64,000 nucleotides of DNA, taken from contig NZ_VOIW01000002.1 in assembly GCF_009659625.1 (NCBI RefSeq), positions 496,001-560,000 on the forward strand, read 5' to 3'. Each line of letters begins with the position of its first letter. Positions within the stretch are counted from its first letter, which is position 1. This stretch comes from Pseudomonas haemolytica. Lineage in GTDB: Bacteria > Pseudomonadota > Gammaproteobacteria > Pseudomonadales > Pseudomonadaceae. The notes beneath the pieces were generated by a model. That model searched no databases. It was not told the DNA's origin and worked only from the letters and a program-made list of their open reading frames with translations. Shown one piece after another: positions 25,702-36,768 of the stretch. A program made the position numbers and the translations under genes.

Positions 25702-27251
25702 GGGGTATTCCTAGGCGCTGCTTCGTTGAGCAGCGCATCACGTTTCTGATAGCCAGCAAAGGCGGCGGCGAGCAATTCGTCCTGGGTCCAGCTGTCACGC
25801 TCGAAGGTCTCGATCAGGCGCCCGGCGGACAACACACCGATGCGGTCACAGATCAGCATCAGCTCACGCAGGTCACTGGACACCACCACCAGCGCTTTAC
25901 CCTGGCGCGTCAGTTCACCGAGCAAGGCGTAGATATCGAACTTGGCACCGACGTCGATGCCTCGGGTTGGCTCATCGAACAGCATCACGGCGCAATCGCG
26001 CTCCAGCCAACGGCCAATCACCACCTTCTGCTGGTTGCCGCCCGACAGCTCGGACACCAATTGCGCCGGGCTGGAACTGCGGATACGCATGGCATCGATC
26101 TGGCGCTTGGCCAAGGCGGTTTCATTACGACCATTAACCAGGCCGCCAGCAGAGATTTCCGGCATGTTGCCCAAGGCAATATTGGCGCTGATGGACTGGG
26201 TCAGCAACAGGCCCTCACCCTTGCGGTCTTCGGTGATCAGGGCGATACCATGACCGACCGCATCCACCGGCGAGCGAATACTGACCACCTTGGCGGGCGA
26301 ACCCAAGGCCACGGTGCCGCTGTCGGCCGGGTCGGCGCCGAAGATCAGGCGCAGCAGTTCAGTGCGACCGGCGCCGATCAGGCCGGAAATGCCATAGATC
26401 TCGCCAGCCCGCACTTCAAAGGACACATCGCGCACCTTGTCCGAACGGCTCAGACCCTTCACCGTCAAGGCAGGGCCACCGATGGTGCGCGGGCCGAGGT
26501 CGATGTGCTCGCCCAGCTCGCGGCCGACCATCAAGGTCACCAGTTGCTCACTGTTGTAATTGGCCATCGGCTCGACGCAGACCAGCTTGCCGTCGCGCAA
26601 TACCGCAATGCGCTGGGCGACGCGGGCCAGCTCTTCCAGCCGGTGCGAGATATAAATGATGGCCACGCCCCGGGCCTGCAGGCGGGTGATTTGTTCAAAC
26701 AGCATCTCGACTTCACGGGCAGTGAGCATGGCCGTGGGTTCGTCGAGGATCAGCACATGGCAGTCGCCGATGAGGTTGCGGGCAATCTCGACCATTTGCT
26801 GGTGGCCAATGCCCAGGCTGCCAACCAGCGTATCCGGGTCGATCGCGTCCAGGCCGACCTGGGCCATGGCTTCAATTGCAGCTTTGCGCAGTTGCTTGCG
26901 GCTGATCCAGCCACAGCGACTCGGCAGGTTATCCAGGAACAGGTTTTCAGCCACCGTCAGCGTCGGCAGCAGGTTGAGTTCCTGCATGACCATGCGCACG
27001 CCCAAGGCTTCGGCCTGAGTGCGACTGGCGGGGCGGTAATCCTGACCGTTGAACTGCATGTGCCCGGTGGTGGGTGTGACCAGGCCGCCGATGATCTTCG
27101 ACAAGGTGCTTTTACCTGCGCCGTTCTCACCGGTCAGCGCCAGCACTTCCCCGCGATTGAGCGTCAGGGTGATGTCGGACAGCACCGGCTGGGCATAGGT
27201 CTTGCCGATACCGCTGACCGAGAGGACAGCGTTCGGGGCGGAAGATGACAT
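25698..27251 (-). CDS. rbsA: ribose ABC transporter ATP-binding protein
   Basis: 517 aa, tandem ABC domains. First: Walker A GENGAGKSTL, Walker B VLILDEPTA. Second: a degenerate Walker A region (GLIGAGRTELL), signature LSGGNQQKV, Walker B VMLFDEPTRG. This asymmetry is normal for sugar importers of the RbsA/XylG type. Powers ribose uptake. Confidence 0.96.
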   Translation of the reverse strand: MSSSAPNAVLSVSGIGKTYAQPVLSDITLTLNRGEVLALTGENGAGKSTLSKIIGGLVTPTTGHMQFNGQDYRPASRTQAEALGVRMVMQELNLLPTLTVAENLFLDNLPSRCGWISRKQLRKAAIEAMAQVGLDAIDPDTLVGSLGIGHQQMVEIARNLIGDCHVLILDEPTAMLTAREVEMLFEQITRLQARGVAIIYISHRLEELARVAQRIAVLRDGKLVCVEPMANYNSEQLVTLMVGRELGEHIDLGPRTIGGPALTVKGLSRSDKVRDVSFEVRAGEIYGISGLIGAGRTELLRLIFGADPADSGTVALGSPAKVVSIRSPVDAVGHGIALITEDRKGEGLLLTQSISANIALGNMPEISAGGLVNGRNETALAKRQIDAMRIRSSSPAQLVSELSGGNQQKVVIGRWLERDCAVMLFDEPTRGIDVGAKFDIYALLGELTRQGKALVVVSSDLRELMLICDRIGVLSAGRLIETFERDSWTQDELLAAAFAGYQKRDALLNEAAPRNTP

Positions 27252-27308
27252 AGGAAAATCTCCAGGCGCCCGCCCAGGACGAGCGAGCGCTGTTGGGTAC
27301 TGCCAGGA

Positions 27309-28268
27309 TTACTGCTTGAGGACGAGTTCAACCGGGGTTTCGATCACGCCATCGTTGGCCTCGACTTTCTCACCCTTGACCAGCTTCAGCGCGTTCTGGA
27401 TACCGAACACGGCTTGCTGGGCGGCCGCCTGGTCGGCAGTCGCGAGAACGCGGCCGTCCTGCAGCATCGGCTTGATGGCTTCGATGTTGTCGTAGCCTAC
27501 GACCAGAACCTTGCCGGCCTTGCCCGCTGCACGTACGGCAGAGACTGCGCCCAGGGCCATATTGTCGTTACCGGCCAACAGGGCCTTGAGGTCCGGGTAT
27601 TCGCTCAGCATGGCGGAAGCCACTTTACGACCTTCGTCAATTTCCCAGTTGCCTGATTGAGTGGAGACGATCTTCAGGCCGGCAGCGTCCATCGCGTCCT
27701 TGAAGCCGGCCGTGCGCTGCTGGGCATTGGTTGTGGTGGGTACACCTTCAATAATGCCGACCTTGTCTCCCGAGGCCAATTGCTTGGCCAGGTAATCGCC
27801 CACAAGCTTGGCGCCTTTGCGGTTGTCAGGGCCGACGAAGGGGATATCGAGGTTTTTGCTTTTCAGAACACCCGGGTCCAGGCGATTGTCGATGTTGACG
27901 ATCTTGATACCGGCTTTAGAGGCATCCTCCAGCACCTTTACCAGGGCCTTGGAATCAGCAGGCGCGATAACGATGGCATTCACCTTGGACAGGATCATCT
28001 GCTTGACGATATCGATCTGCGCGCTGGTATCGGTTTCGTTCTTGATCCCGTTGGTGATCATGTCGAAGTCAGCGGCGTGGTCTTTCTGGTACTGCTTGGC
28101 GCCGTCCTGCATCGTGACGAAGAATTCATTGGCGAGGGATTTCATCACCAGGCCGACCTTGGGTTTGGCGGCGGCGTCATCGGCAAATGCAGAAGAGAGA
28201 GGCAAGGCGGCGGATGCGGCAGCAAGCACAGCGACAGCAAGAAGACGTCCGGCAAATGGCAGCTTCAT
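27309..28268 (-). CDS. rbsB: ribose-binding periplasmic protein
   Basis: 319 aa. Signal peptide (residues 1-29, ends AFA/DD). Peripla_BP_4 fold with KVGLVMKSLANEFFVTMQDG and the ligand region VPTTTNAQQRTAGFKDAM. Captures ribose and delivers it to RbsAC. First gene of the operon, 57 nt before rbsA. Confidence 0.96.
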   Translation of the reverse strand: MKLPFAGRLLAVAVLAAASAALPLSSAFADDAAAKPKVGLVMKSLANEFFVTMQDGAKQYQKDHAADFDMITNGIKNETDTSAQIDIVKQMILSKVNAIVIAPADSKALVKVLEDASKAGIKIVNIDNRLDPGVLKSKNLDIPFVGPDNRKGAKLVGDYLAKQLASGDKVGIIEGVPTTTNAQQRTAGFKDAMDAAGLKIVSTQSGNWEIDEGRKVASAMLSEYPDLKALLAGNDNMALGAVSAVRAAGKAGKVLVVGYDNIEAIKPMLQDGRVLATADQAAAQQAVFGIQNALKLVKGEKVEANDGVIETPVELVLKQ

Positions 28269-28393
28269 GGGTTCACTCCGATCTTATGATTATTGTGAGC
28301 AACGCTTGCACCGAAGACCCCTTCGGCAGCCCTCCCATCCGGGCGGCTGATACGAGCGATCACGATACTCAAGGAGTGCACCGCGAAACATCT

Positions 28394-28407
28394 CGCAAAC
28401 GTTTGCG
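28394..28407. promoter_or_regulatory. RbsR operator
   Basis: Perfect 14-bp palindrome CGCAAACGTTTGCG, the classic LacI/PurR-family half-site arrangement with central CG, 126 bp upstream of rbsB. Most likely the binding site of RbsR. Confidence 0.75.
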
Positions 28408-28597
28408 TTATTCAAACTATGAGAACCTTGTCGAGATTTGTCAACGGGAGAAACCAGCCTTTGATTCCTCCCCTCCATGCCGATCCTTCTTACTTTTGCC
28501 ACTGATACGTTTAAGCACCCTGCGCGCTCAAACGCCCTCTGAAACGACAGGTATGGTGCCAATGTCACTCAGGGTACAAGGACATACCGTGATAGCT

Positions 28598-28642
28598 TTC
28601 GGACAACCGAACGCGATCACCCCATCCGTTCGGAAAGCCGGA
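28598..28642 (+). promoter_or_regulatory. two AauR-type upstream activator sites
   Basis: TTCGGACAACCGAA (28598-28611) is a perfect TTCGG-N4-CCGAA; TTCGGAAAGCCGGA (28629-28642) differs at one base. Centres are 31 bp apart, three helical turns. This matches the site reported for AauR, the acidic amino acid response regulator of Pseudomonas. They sit 86-130 bp before the sigma-54 element. Confidence 0.6.
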
Positions 28643-28727
28643 CAACACTTGGCTCAAGCAAACCTTAAAATCAATATAAGTTGTTTTAAATCAACACGTT
28701 AATTTATAAATGCGAACACGCTCAGAC

Positions 28728-28743
28728 TGGTACAAATCGTGCT
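28728..28743 (+). promoter_or_regulatory. sigma-54 promoter of the asparaginase gene
   Basis: TGGTACAAATCGTGCT keeps the invariant GG and GC 10 nt apart and TGG-AC...TGC of the -24/-12 consensus. About 90 nt before the start codon. The 563-bp gap between rbsB and this gene is otherwise free of genes. Confidence 0.65.
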
Positions 28744-28792
28744 CTTTCCCTGCACCTCGAGGCGTTCAGAACCGCCCGGGTGTTCTAGATGA

Positions 28793-29920
<1,128 letters not shown>

Positions 29921-29935
29921 TTCCTGGTGATCTAC

Positions 29936-29961
29936 CTGTAGGAGCGAGCTCGCTCCTACAG
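29936..29961. repeat. 26-bp perfect palindrome (REP-like/terminator)
   Basis: CTGTAGGAGCGAG followed directly by its inverse. 15 nt after the ansB stop. Common Pseudomonas REP core (GTAGGAGCGAGCTCGC); may also end the transcript. Confidence 0.7.
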
Positions 29962-30059
29962 CCCCTCCCCCTCCCCGCACAGTTCAACAAACTCCCTGAA
30001 GCGCTGTCAGACGAACTTCTTGAAATTTAAGCAGTTGCGAAATTGCCTACAGTTAAATA

Positions 30060-30075
30060 CTGTATGTGCGTACAG
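30060..30075. promoter_or_regulatory. LexA (SOS) box
   Basis: CTGTATGTGCGTACAG fits CTGT-N8-ACAG exactly and has the flanking TA. It overlaps a possible -10 (TACTGT 30058-30063, with TTGCGA 17 bp upstream at 30035-30040). It lies 19 bp before the DUF1654 start. Confidence 0.8.
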
Positions 30076-30093
30076 CTTACTAAGGAACACTCC

Positions 30094-30345
30094 GTGGCAA
30101 AGTCCCCTTCCGCAGCGCCCACACCGCCTGACGCCTACCAGCGCCTTGCCATTCGCGTGCAAAAAATCATCAATTCGACCAACGCCCAGAAAGCCAAGGC
30201 AGCCTTGATCTTCCGTTTACCCGATGAGCCGGAGGACGAGTGGCAACGTTTACTGGAAGAGATTGCGGAAAACGACAACGTCACCCTCGCCTATCGAGAT
30301 GACGGTGGTGTGCAGATTTTCTGGGTTGTGCCGAAGGAAGATTGA
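30094..30345 (+). CDS. DUF1654 family protein
   Basis: 83 aa from GTG 30094, which has AAGGA 7 nt upstream; longer starts would run through the SOS box. Conserved features: RLAIRVQKIINSTNAQKAKA, FRLPDEPEDEWQRLLEE and GGVQIFWVVPKED. A Pseudomonas-restricted family of unknown function. Probably co-transcribed with endA 4 nt downstream and induced by DNA damage. Confidence 0.85.
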   Translation: MAKSPSAAPTPPDAYQRLAIRVQKIINSTNAQKAKAALIFRLPDEPEDEWQRLLEEIAENDNVTLAYRDDGGVQIFWVVPKED

Positions 30346-30349
30346 TTGA

Positions 30350-31039
30350 ATGAGTGCCCGTTTTATTGCTCTGTGCTGTCTGTTTTTTACCGTCACCGCC
30401 AACGCCCAAGCCCCTCGGACCTTTAGCGAAGCCAAGAAAATTGCCTGGAAGCTTTACGCTCCGCAATCCACCGAGTTCTACTGCGGCTGCAAATACACGG
30501 GTAACCGTGTGAACCTGAAAGCCTGTGGCTACATCCCGCGCAAAAATGCCAACCGCGCCGCGCGCATCGAGTGGGAACACATCGTGCCGGCCTGGCAAAT
30601 CGGGCATCAGCGCCAGTGCTGGCAAAGTGGCGGGCGAAAAAACTGCACGCGCCACGACGATGTGTTCAAGCGCGCCGAGGCTGACCTGCACAACCTGGTG
30701 CCGAGCATCGGCGAAGTGAATGGCGATCGTAACAACTTCAGTTTTGGTTGGCTGCCAGTGCAAAGCGGGCAGTACGGCTCATGCCTGACCCAGGTGGACT
30801 TCAAGGCCAAGAAGGTCATGCCGCGCCCGTCTATTCGCGGAATGATCGCACGCACGTACTTTTATATGAGCAAACAATACGGCCTGCGCCTGTCCAAGCA
30901 GGACCGACAACTGTATGAAGCCTGGAACAAGAGCTATCCGGTACAAACCTGGGAGCGTCAGCGCAACCAGACCGTGGCCTGCGTGATGGGGCGTGGTAAT
31001 GAGTTCGTCGGCCCGGTGGACCTGAAGGCCTGCGGTTGA
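30350..31039 (+). CDS. endA: endonuclease I (secreted/periplasmic)
   Basis: 229 aa with signal peptide (1-20, cleaved after ANA). Endonuclease_1 fold: FYCGCKYTG, catalytic His in EWEHIVPAW, metal site in DLHNLVPSIGEVNGDRNN and the Cys pairs typical of EndA/Vvn nucleases. Cuts double-stranded DNA outside the cytoplasm. Sits behind DUF1654 and a LexA box. Confidence 0.93.
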   Translation: MSARFIALCCLFFTVTANAQAPRTFSEAKKIAWKLYAPQSTEFYCGCKYTGNRVNLKACGYIPRKNANRAARIEWEHIVPAWQIGHQRQCWQSGGRKNCTRHDDVFKRAEADLHNLVPSIGEVNGDRNNFSFGWLPVQSGQYGSCLTQVDFKAKKVMPRPSIRGMIARTYFYMSKQYGLRLSKQDRQLYEAWNKSYPVQTWERQRNQTVACVMGRGNEFVGPVDLKACG

Positions 31040-31041
31040 AT

Positions 31042-31062
31042 GTGGGCGGGGCTCCCGCCCAC
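31042..31062. terminator. GC-rich hairpin after endA
   Basis: GTGGGCGGG/CCCGCCCAC with loop GCT, right after the endA stop and before the convergent lipoprotein. Strong stem but no T-run. Confidence 0.5.
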
Positions 31063-31070
31063 TCAGGCTC

Positions 31071-31451
31071 TTACTGCGCGACCTTATGTTCGATGATCTC
31101 CGACACCGTGTCGGTTTTCTTGGCCCGCACCATCTTTTCGTTAAGCAACGCCTGCCTGGCTTCGGCCTCCGCTTTGGTGGCGAACGGTCCCAGCAGCACT
31201 TCATCTTTGCCATCGACCTTCACGATGTAAAAAGTGAAACCATGTTCCAGCAACCAGGCGGTGAGGTCGGTGATCGCCTGCAGCTTGTGGTCCGGCGGGC
31301 CGACCCAGATATCCCACTCCTGAGCGGCAATCGCACCGGCTTGTGGCAGGCTTTCGGCCACGGCAGGCTTGGCCTTGGGGGCATCGACCGATTTACCTTC
31401 ACCGCATCCGGCCAATGCCAACACCACAATTGCCATCGCTACTTTACGCAC
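31071..31451 (-). CDS. SPOR-domain lipoprotein
   Basis: 126 aa. GTG 31451 with AGGAG upstream gives MRKVAMAIVVLALAGCG, a lipobox with Cys near residue 16; a longer frame to 31490 lacks it. The C-terminal ~75 residues are a SPOR repeat (WDIWVGPPDHKL, FTFYIVKVDGKDEVLLGPFA, EAEARQALLNEKM), which binds denuded peptidoglycan at division sites. Confidence 0.8.
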   Translation of the reverse strand: MRKVAMAIVVLALAGCGEGKSVDAPKAKPAVAESLPQAGAIAAQEWDIWVGPPDHKLQAITDLTAWLLEHGFTFYIVKVDGKDEVLLGPFATKAEAEARQALLNEKMVRAKKTDTVSEIIEHKVAQ

Positions 31452-31697
31452 TGCCCTGCTCCTTTGAGGATAAAGAGGCGACTTTACCATTCACTGTCTA
31501 TTCTGGCCGTCATAAACGTTGGCTTAAACAATGCGAATGATGTACTGCGACCTGTATGATGCCGCCATGGGAATTAATGTCGCCTCTATGCGTCCTAAAA
31601 GAGGCAGTCACAGGGAAGCGCTTCGCAGTAAGCTACACACATCCGACACCTGCCCTGTCTGAAACATGTGTCCTTAAAAGTAATCAAGGAGAACTCC

Positions 31698-31892
31698 ATG
31701 CTTATACTCACCCGCAAAGTCGGTGAAAGCATAAACATCGGTGATGACATTACGATCACCATTCTGGGCGTTAGCGGCCAGCAAGTAAGAATCGGCATCA
31801 ACGCACCCAAGGACGTTGCCGTGCATCGCGAGGAGATTTACCAGCGCATCCAGGCTGGCCTGACTGCACCCGACAAAAACCAGACGCCTTGA
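31698..31892 (+). CDS. rsmE: CsrA/RsmA family post-transcriptional regulator
   Basis: 64 aa. [40 protein letters not shown] with RNA-contact Arg of VHREEIY. It binds ANGGA motifs in mRNA leaders and is titrated by RsmX/Y/Z RNAs. The sequence [16 protein letters not shown] and short tail fit RsmE of P. fluorescens better than RsmA (RCAESLIIGD...). ATG 31698 has AAGGAGAA upstream, itself an ANGGA site, so self-control is possible. Confidence 0.85.
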   Translation: MLILTRKVGESINIGDDITITILGVSGQQVRIGINAPKDVAVHREEIYQRIQAGLTAPDKNQTP

Positions 31893-32100
31893 AACGCCTC
31901 AGTAGCCAGCCTTTTCGTTCACTGTAATGGCTGGCGAAAACCCAATTGACCTGTTCGCGTTCTACAGCGTGACCGGCGCGCCTTGAGCATGCCCTTCGCT
32001 GCAAGATGAAACTGTCAGGGTATCTGGAACTTGTTGAACTATTCGCAGCCCAATTTCTGACACAATATCCTGCCATCCGAGTGCGTTCAGGAGCACGTCG

Positions 32101-32361
32101 ATGAGGCCAGCCGCGACACAACCCCTTGTTTCCAGATCCTGGATGATCGCCCTGCTGATAGGGCTGGCCTTCTTGGCGCTTGGGTATGGCGTAAGAGTGG
32201 AAGTTGAAATGGCAGATCCCGACGCCCAATCCTGGGCGGATTTGGCCCTCCTTCTCTGCGGCTACCTGCTTGTGTTCTGCCTCAAGCCCATCCAACAGGC
32301 TATTTTGCGCAAGTTGTGCCAGCGTGCAGCGCATCGCGCCCATCAAAAAACCGCACGCTGA
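32101..32361 (+). CDS. small inner-membrane protein
   Basis: 86 aa, two hydrophobic helices (MIALLIGLAFLALGYGV and LALLLCGYLLVFCL) separated by an acidic loop, with basic ends likely in the cytoplasm. GGAG precedes the ATG. Not recognised; Pseudomonas hypothetical. Confidence 0.65.
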   Translation: MRPAATQPLVSRSWMIALLIGLAFLALGYGVRVEVEMADPDAQSWADLALLLCGYLLVFCLKPIQQAILRKLCQRAAHRAHQKTAR

Positions 32362-32454
32362 GCGCCTCAACCCGCTATCGGATCGTCGGTATTTACAGCC
32401 CTGCAACACGACCTATGCTTGGGCTTGCGCAGTCAGTGAAAGGTGCAAAACCAG

Positions 32455-32751
32455 ATGGACACCCTCAGCAAATCTCAAATCGAAAAAGCCCTGGCAGAGC
32501 GCCTGCCCAGCTACAGGGTTAAGTGCACACTGCATGCTGACGGTACCCTGTCAGCCGTCCTCAGTGGCCCGGAAACCGATCACTTTGCAATTACTGGCAT
32601 CGTACGAGCGCACTATCACGGTAAAGCAGCCATTAGCCGCCTCGCCACTGAATTACTCAGGGAAATGGTGGTGTCGCGCCAAGGGATGAAAAACAGCCGA
32701 TTGCAGGCATTATCTGATCAAGTCACCTGCGCAGTAGGCCGAGACCGGTAA
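32455..32751 (+). CDS. hypothetical protein
   Basis: 98 aa. Readable as an alpha/beta protein: SQIEKALAERLPSYRVKCTL, then TDHFAITGIVRAHYHG, then LATELLREMV. AAAGG lies 11 nt before ATG 32455; GTG 32443 is the alternative. No domain recognised. Confidence 0.6.
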   Translation: MDTLSKSQIEKALAERLPSYRVKCTLHADGTLSAVLSGPETDHFAITGIVRAHYHGKAAISRLATELLREMVVSRQGMKNSRLQALSDQVTCAVGRDR

Positions 32752-32771
32752 CGGGCTCGGCCTTCTGCGCA

Positions 32772-33449
32772 TCATGGCTCCCGCTTTCGCAACGACAGCA
32801 AGCCATCAACATCGCGCAGGGCGCGCAACGTGCCGTACCCCTCGATGCAAGCGTGCGGAGTCATCATGGCTACCAAGTGTGTCGAGGTTACAACCATGAT
32901 ATCTGCCCCTGCTGCTTCGCCCGCTCGAATGCCCACCGCGGCGTCCTCAAACACCAGGCAGTCTTGCACCGCCACGCCCAAGCGCTGCGCGCCCAATACA
33001 TAACAGGCCGGATCAGGCTTGCCACTCGCTACATCTTCGGCCGTCACTAACACCGTCGGCACGGGAATACCCGCCGCTTGCAGCCGGCGCAACGCCAACG
33101 CCTTTGGCGCAGACGTGACCAACGCCCATTGATCGGCGGGTAAGCGCGTCAAGAACTCTACTGCGCCCGGAATCGCCACCACACCTTCGACATCGTTCAG
33201 CTCAGCCTCGGTAATCCACCGAGCTTCCACCTCTGGATCAACACCCGGCAACGCCTGGCGAGTAATTGTATCAATCGCACGAACGCCATGAATGGTGGCC
33301 AGGAAAGCCTCTACATCCAGGCCGTGGCGTTCAGCCCAAATGCTCCACACACGCTCTGCGGCAGCAATGGAGTTAAGCAGGGTCCCGTCCATATCGAACA
33401 GGAAGGCACGGTAACGCCGGCTGAATACGGCTGGATTTCGAATAGACAC
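32772..33449 (-). CDS. HAD-superfamily sugar-phosphate phosphatase
   Basis: 225 aa. Motif I FDMDGTLLNS (nucleophile and acid Asp), motif II VTSAPK, motif III Lys in SGKPDPACY, motif IV VFEDAAVGIRAG: a subfamily IA HAD with a helical cap (YfbT/GPP type). Probably dephosphorylates a small sugar or glycerol phosphate; substrate not readable. Confidence 0.88.
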   Translation of the reverse strand: MSIRNPAVFSRRYRAFLFDMDGTLLNSIAAAERVWSIWAERHGLDVEAFLATIHGVRAIDTITRQALPGVDPEVEARWITEAELNDVEGVVAIPGAVEFLTRLPADQWALVTSAPKALALRRLQAAGIPVPTVLVTAEDVASGKPDPACYVLGAQRLGVAVQDCLVFEDAAVGIRAGEAAGADIMVVTSTHLVAMMTPHACIEGYGTLRALRDVDGLLSLRKREP

Positions 33450-33593
33450 TGCGCGGCTTCCTCATGAGCGGACCCATGCAATCTACGGGTCGCCCTAACG
33501 CTTGTAAACGCACACCCTCCTGGCGAAACAGCCGGCATGATCCTCGATACGCCGCAAGCCCATGACAAGGCCGGCGGCTCTGCTTTTCGTCTT

Positions 33594-34037
33594 TCAATCA
33601 AAGGCCCCGTTGAGGACTTCGTAGATGATACCGCTGGCAATGGCCACCAATATCAAGTCGGTTCCGGCTTGCTGCCACTCATATCCGTCGTAGTGCGGCA
33701 ACCGCCCTGCCAAGCGACCATCGAGCTTCTTGGCGATGCCGGGTGGCAGTGGTTTGCCACGCGCCAGGTTCTTCTGGATTCCCGGCGGCAATGCGGACCT
33801 TGGGCTCCAGTAATCGCGGGAACCTCCCAACACACTCAGTACGCTTGCTCGATCGACACTGGGGCCATGACCCGCCCCTCCCTTGCCTTTGGAATGGTCC
33901 TGGCCATGCCCGCCCTGGCCATTCCCTTTGCCATTACCCTGGCCCTTTCCGTTGCCGGGATCAGCCAGAGCAAGACCGCTACCTGCAAACAGCGCGAGTG
34001 TTAACACAACAGATAAGAACTTTGGGGACTTGGGCAT
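33594..34037 (-). CDS. CigR/RcnB-like secreted protein
   Basis: 147 aa. Signal peptide (1-25, ALA/DP), then a Gly-Lys-Asn-rich low-complexity stretch (GKGQGNGKGNGQGGHGQDH), then the twice-repeated LPPGIQKNL/LPPGIAKKL motif and a C-terminal hydrophobic helix. This layout is the one named anti-virulence regulator CigR family in Pseudomonas. Role here unknown. Confidence 0.75.
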   Translation of the reverse strand: MPKSPKFLSVVLTLALFAGSGLALADPGNGKGQGNGKGNGQGGHGQDHSKGKGGAGHGPSVDRASVLSVLGGSRDYWSPRSALPPGIQKNLARGKPLPPGIAKKLDGRLAGRLPHYDGYEWQQAGTDLILVAIASGIIYEVLNGAFD

Positions 34038-34115
34038 AATGATTGTCCGAGGCGGATACGTTTTTGTACTGTAGTCGACGCTACCCCATAAAGTACTGAA
34101 TTCGTATCCCTGCCA

Positions 34116-34730
34116 TCAGCTCACCTGGCCGCCTGTCTCCACCACGTCCGCCTGGGTCAACCAGGCCGTGGAAACCCCAAGCCGCAAACCATCAACCAGA
34201 GAAGGCTGGCCGGCTGGCGGCGAACTCGGCACATGGATGAACCCACTGCGAACTCCGGCCCCGGCCAGCCGATGCTGCAAAAGATAAAACACCTGGTTAC
34301 ACACGAAGGTCCCCGCCGTTTGCGAAACCGCAGCCGCAAACCCTGCATCACGCAGCGCTTTGACGATGGCCTTGATCGGCAACGTCGAGAAGTATGCAGC
34401 CGGGCCATCGACCACCACAGCCGTATCAATCGGTTGTTGCCCGAGGTTGTCGGGGATACGTGCGTCGTTGATATTGATCGCCACCCGCTCGATGGAGATC
34501 TCGCTGCGCCCAGGTGCCAGGCCAGTGGCAATCACCATCGCCGGCTTCAACTCGCTTATCAGTTGGGCCAGGTATTCACCCGCGGTGGCAAATGCGCAAG
34601 GCAAGCAACGCGCAACAATCTGCACTCCCTCGCTCACTTGCACGCCATCCAGCTCTCGCGCCGCCTCCCACGAGGGGTTTACCAAGTCGTTATCAAAGGG
34701 CTCGAAGCCCGTCAGCAGTACGGTTTGCAT
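34116..34730 (-). CDS. pcp: pyroglutamyl-peptidase I
   Basis: 204 aa. Starts MQTVLLTGFEPFDND; catalytic Glu in RSEISIERVA (about residue 80), Cys in TAGTFVCNQVFY and His in SGFIHVP. Removes N-terminal pyroglutamate (5-oxoproline) from peptides. Follows the two transporter genes by 7 nt, so the set releases and handles 5-oxoproline. Confidence 0.95.
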   Translation of the reverse strand: MQTVLLTGFEPFDNDLVNPSWEAARELDGVQVSEGVQIVARCLPCAFATAGEYLAQLISELKPAMVIATGLAPGRSEISIERVAININDARIPDNLGQQPIDTAVVVDGPAAYFSTLPIKAIVKALRDAGFAAAVSQTAGTFVCNQVFYLLQHRLAGAGVRSGFIHVPSSPPAGQPSLVDGLRLGVSTAWLTQADVVETGGQVS

Positions 34731-34737
34731 AGTGGCC

Positions 34738-35684
<947 letters not shown>

Positions 35685-35688
<4 letters not shown>

Positions 35689-36401
35689 TGGGCAGCCTCC
35701 ACCGAAGTGGCAGCAAGACTCATCTCACGGGTCAGTCGTCGATCAAAGCGATGCAGGCGGATAGCGTGAATGATGAAGGCACAGATCGCCGTCGGGATGC
35801 CCCACACCGCAATATGCAGCGGCTCCACATCGATCCCCGAACCCAGCAGGAAGGTGTGCATCAAGGCAATTGCACCGAAGGCGACAAAGATGTCCTCACC
35901 AAAAAACAAACCGACGTTATCGGTGGCCGCGCACATGGCCAATACCTTGTGACGCAGCTTGTCCGGCAGCTTGCCGTAGCGTTTTTCCGCTGCACCTTCG
36001 GCCATCGGCGCCAACAGCGGCCGCACCATTTGCGGATGCCCACCTAGGCTGGTCAGCCCCATGGCGGCTGTGGATTCACGCACAAACAGGTAAATGATCA
36101 GCAAGCGCCCGACCGTAGCGCGCTCGAAGCGGGCGATCCAGTTCTGCGCATGCAGGCGCAAGCCATGGCGCTCCAGCAGGCCGATAACCGCCAGGGGTAA
36201 TAACAGAATCAATTGCAGGGCACGGGTCTGAAGGAAGCCATCGCCCATGGTGGCGAGAATTTTTTCCGGCGGGAACTGGGCGGCGAGCCCGGTGGCAATA
36301 GCGGCGGCGGTGACCACCAACAGCGGATTGAAGCGCAATACAAAGCCGACCACGATGACAAGTACGCCGATCAACGGCCATAAATTCACAACTGTTTGCA
36401 T
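35685..36401 (-). CDS. DUF969 family membrane protein, likely 5-oxoproline transporter subunit
   Basis: 238 aa from ATG 36401. Five to six hydrophobic segments, with GLTSLGGHPQMVRPLLAPMA and MCAATDNVGLFFGEDIF in the conserved core. First gene of the three-gene operon with DUF979 and pcp. Transport role is inferred from family context. Confidence 0.85.
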
Positions 36402-36768
36402 GGCGGGAAGGTCCTTTAGTGCGCGCTGCGGCGCCATTACAGCAGGATGTGGGCAAAGGGCTCACAGCATGAAAGTGGCGTGCAGTCGGCTCGGTTTTTT
36501 TATTGTTGACCTGGAAGGTCGAGCGTCAGTGGCGGCAACTTTGCTGCCTGGGGGACGGGGGTGTCCAACAAGAAAAATTGTTGCTGCAAACCAATAAATT
36601 TTGTGGGGGATGGCGCCAGGTAGTCGGGCGCCATGAGGGATTCAGACGAGGCTCTTTTGAAAAAAGTAGTGCGGGCAGCTCGATGGCGAATTCACAATCG
36701 TTTCAGCCGTGAAGATTCCCAATCAGAACCTATACTCCATGATGCAGCTGTGTGTACCTGCAGTTGGT

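Noticed and set aside
25692..27248. 518-codon open frame on the plus strand opposite rbsA
   Set aside because: Mirror frame of a GC-rich gene; His/Gln/Gly-rich composition and no domain. rbsA is certain.
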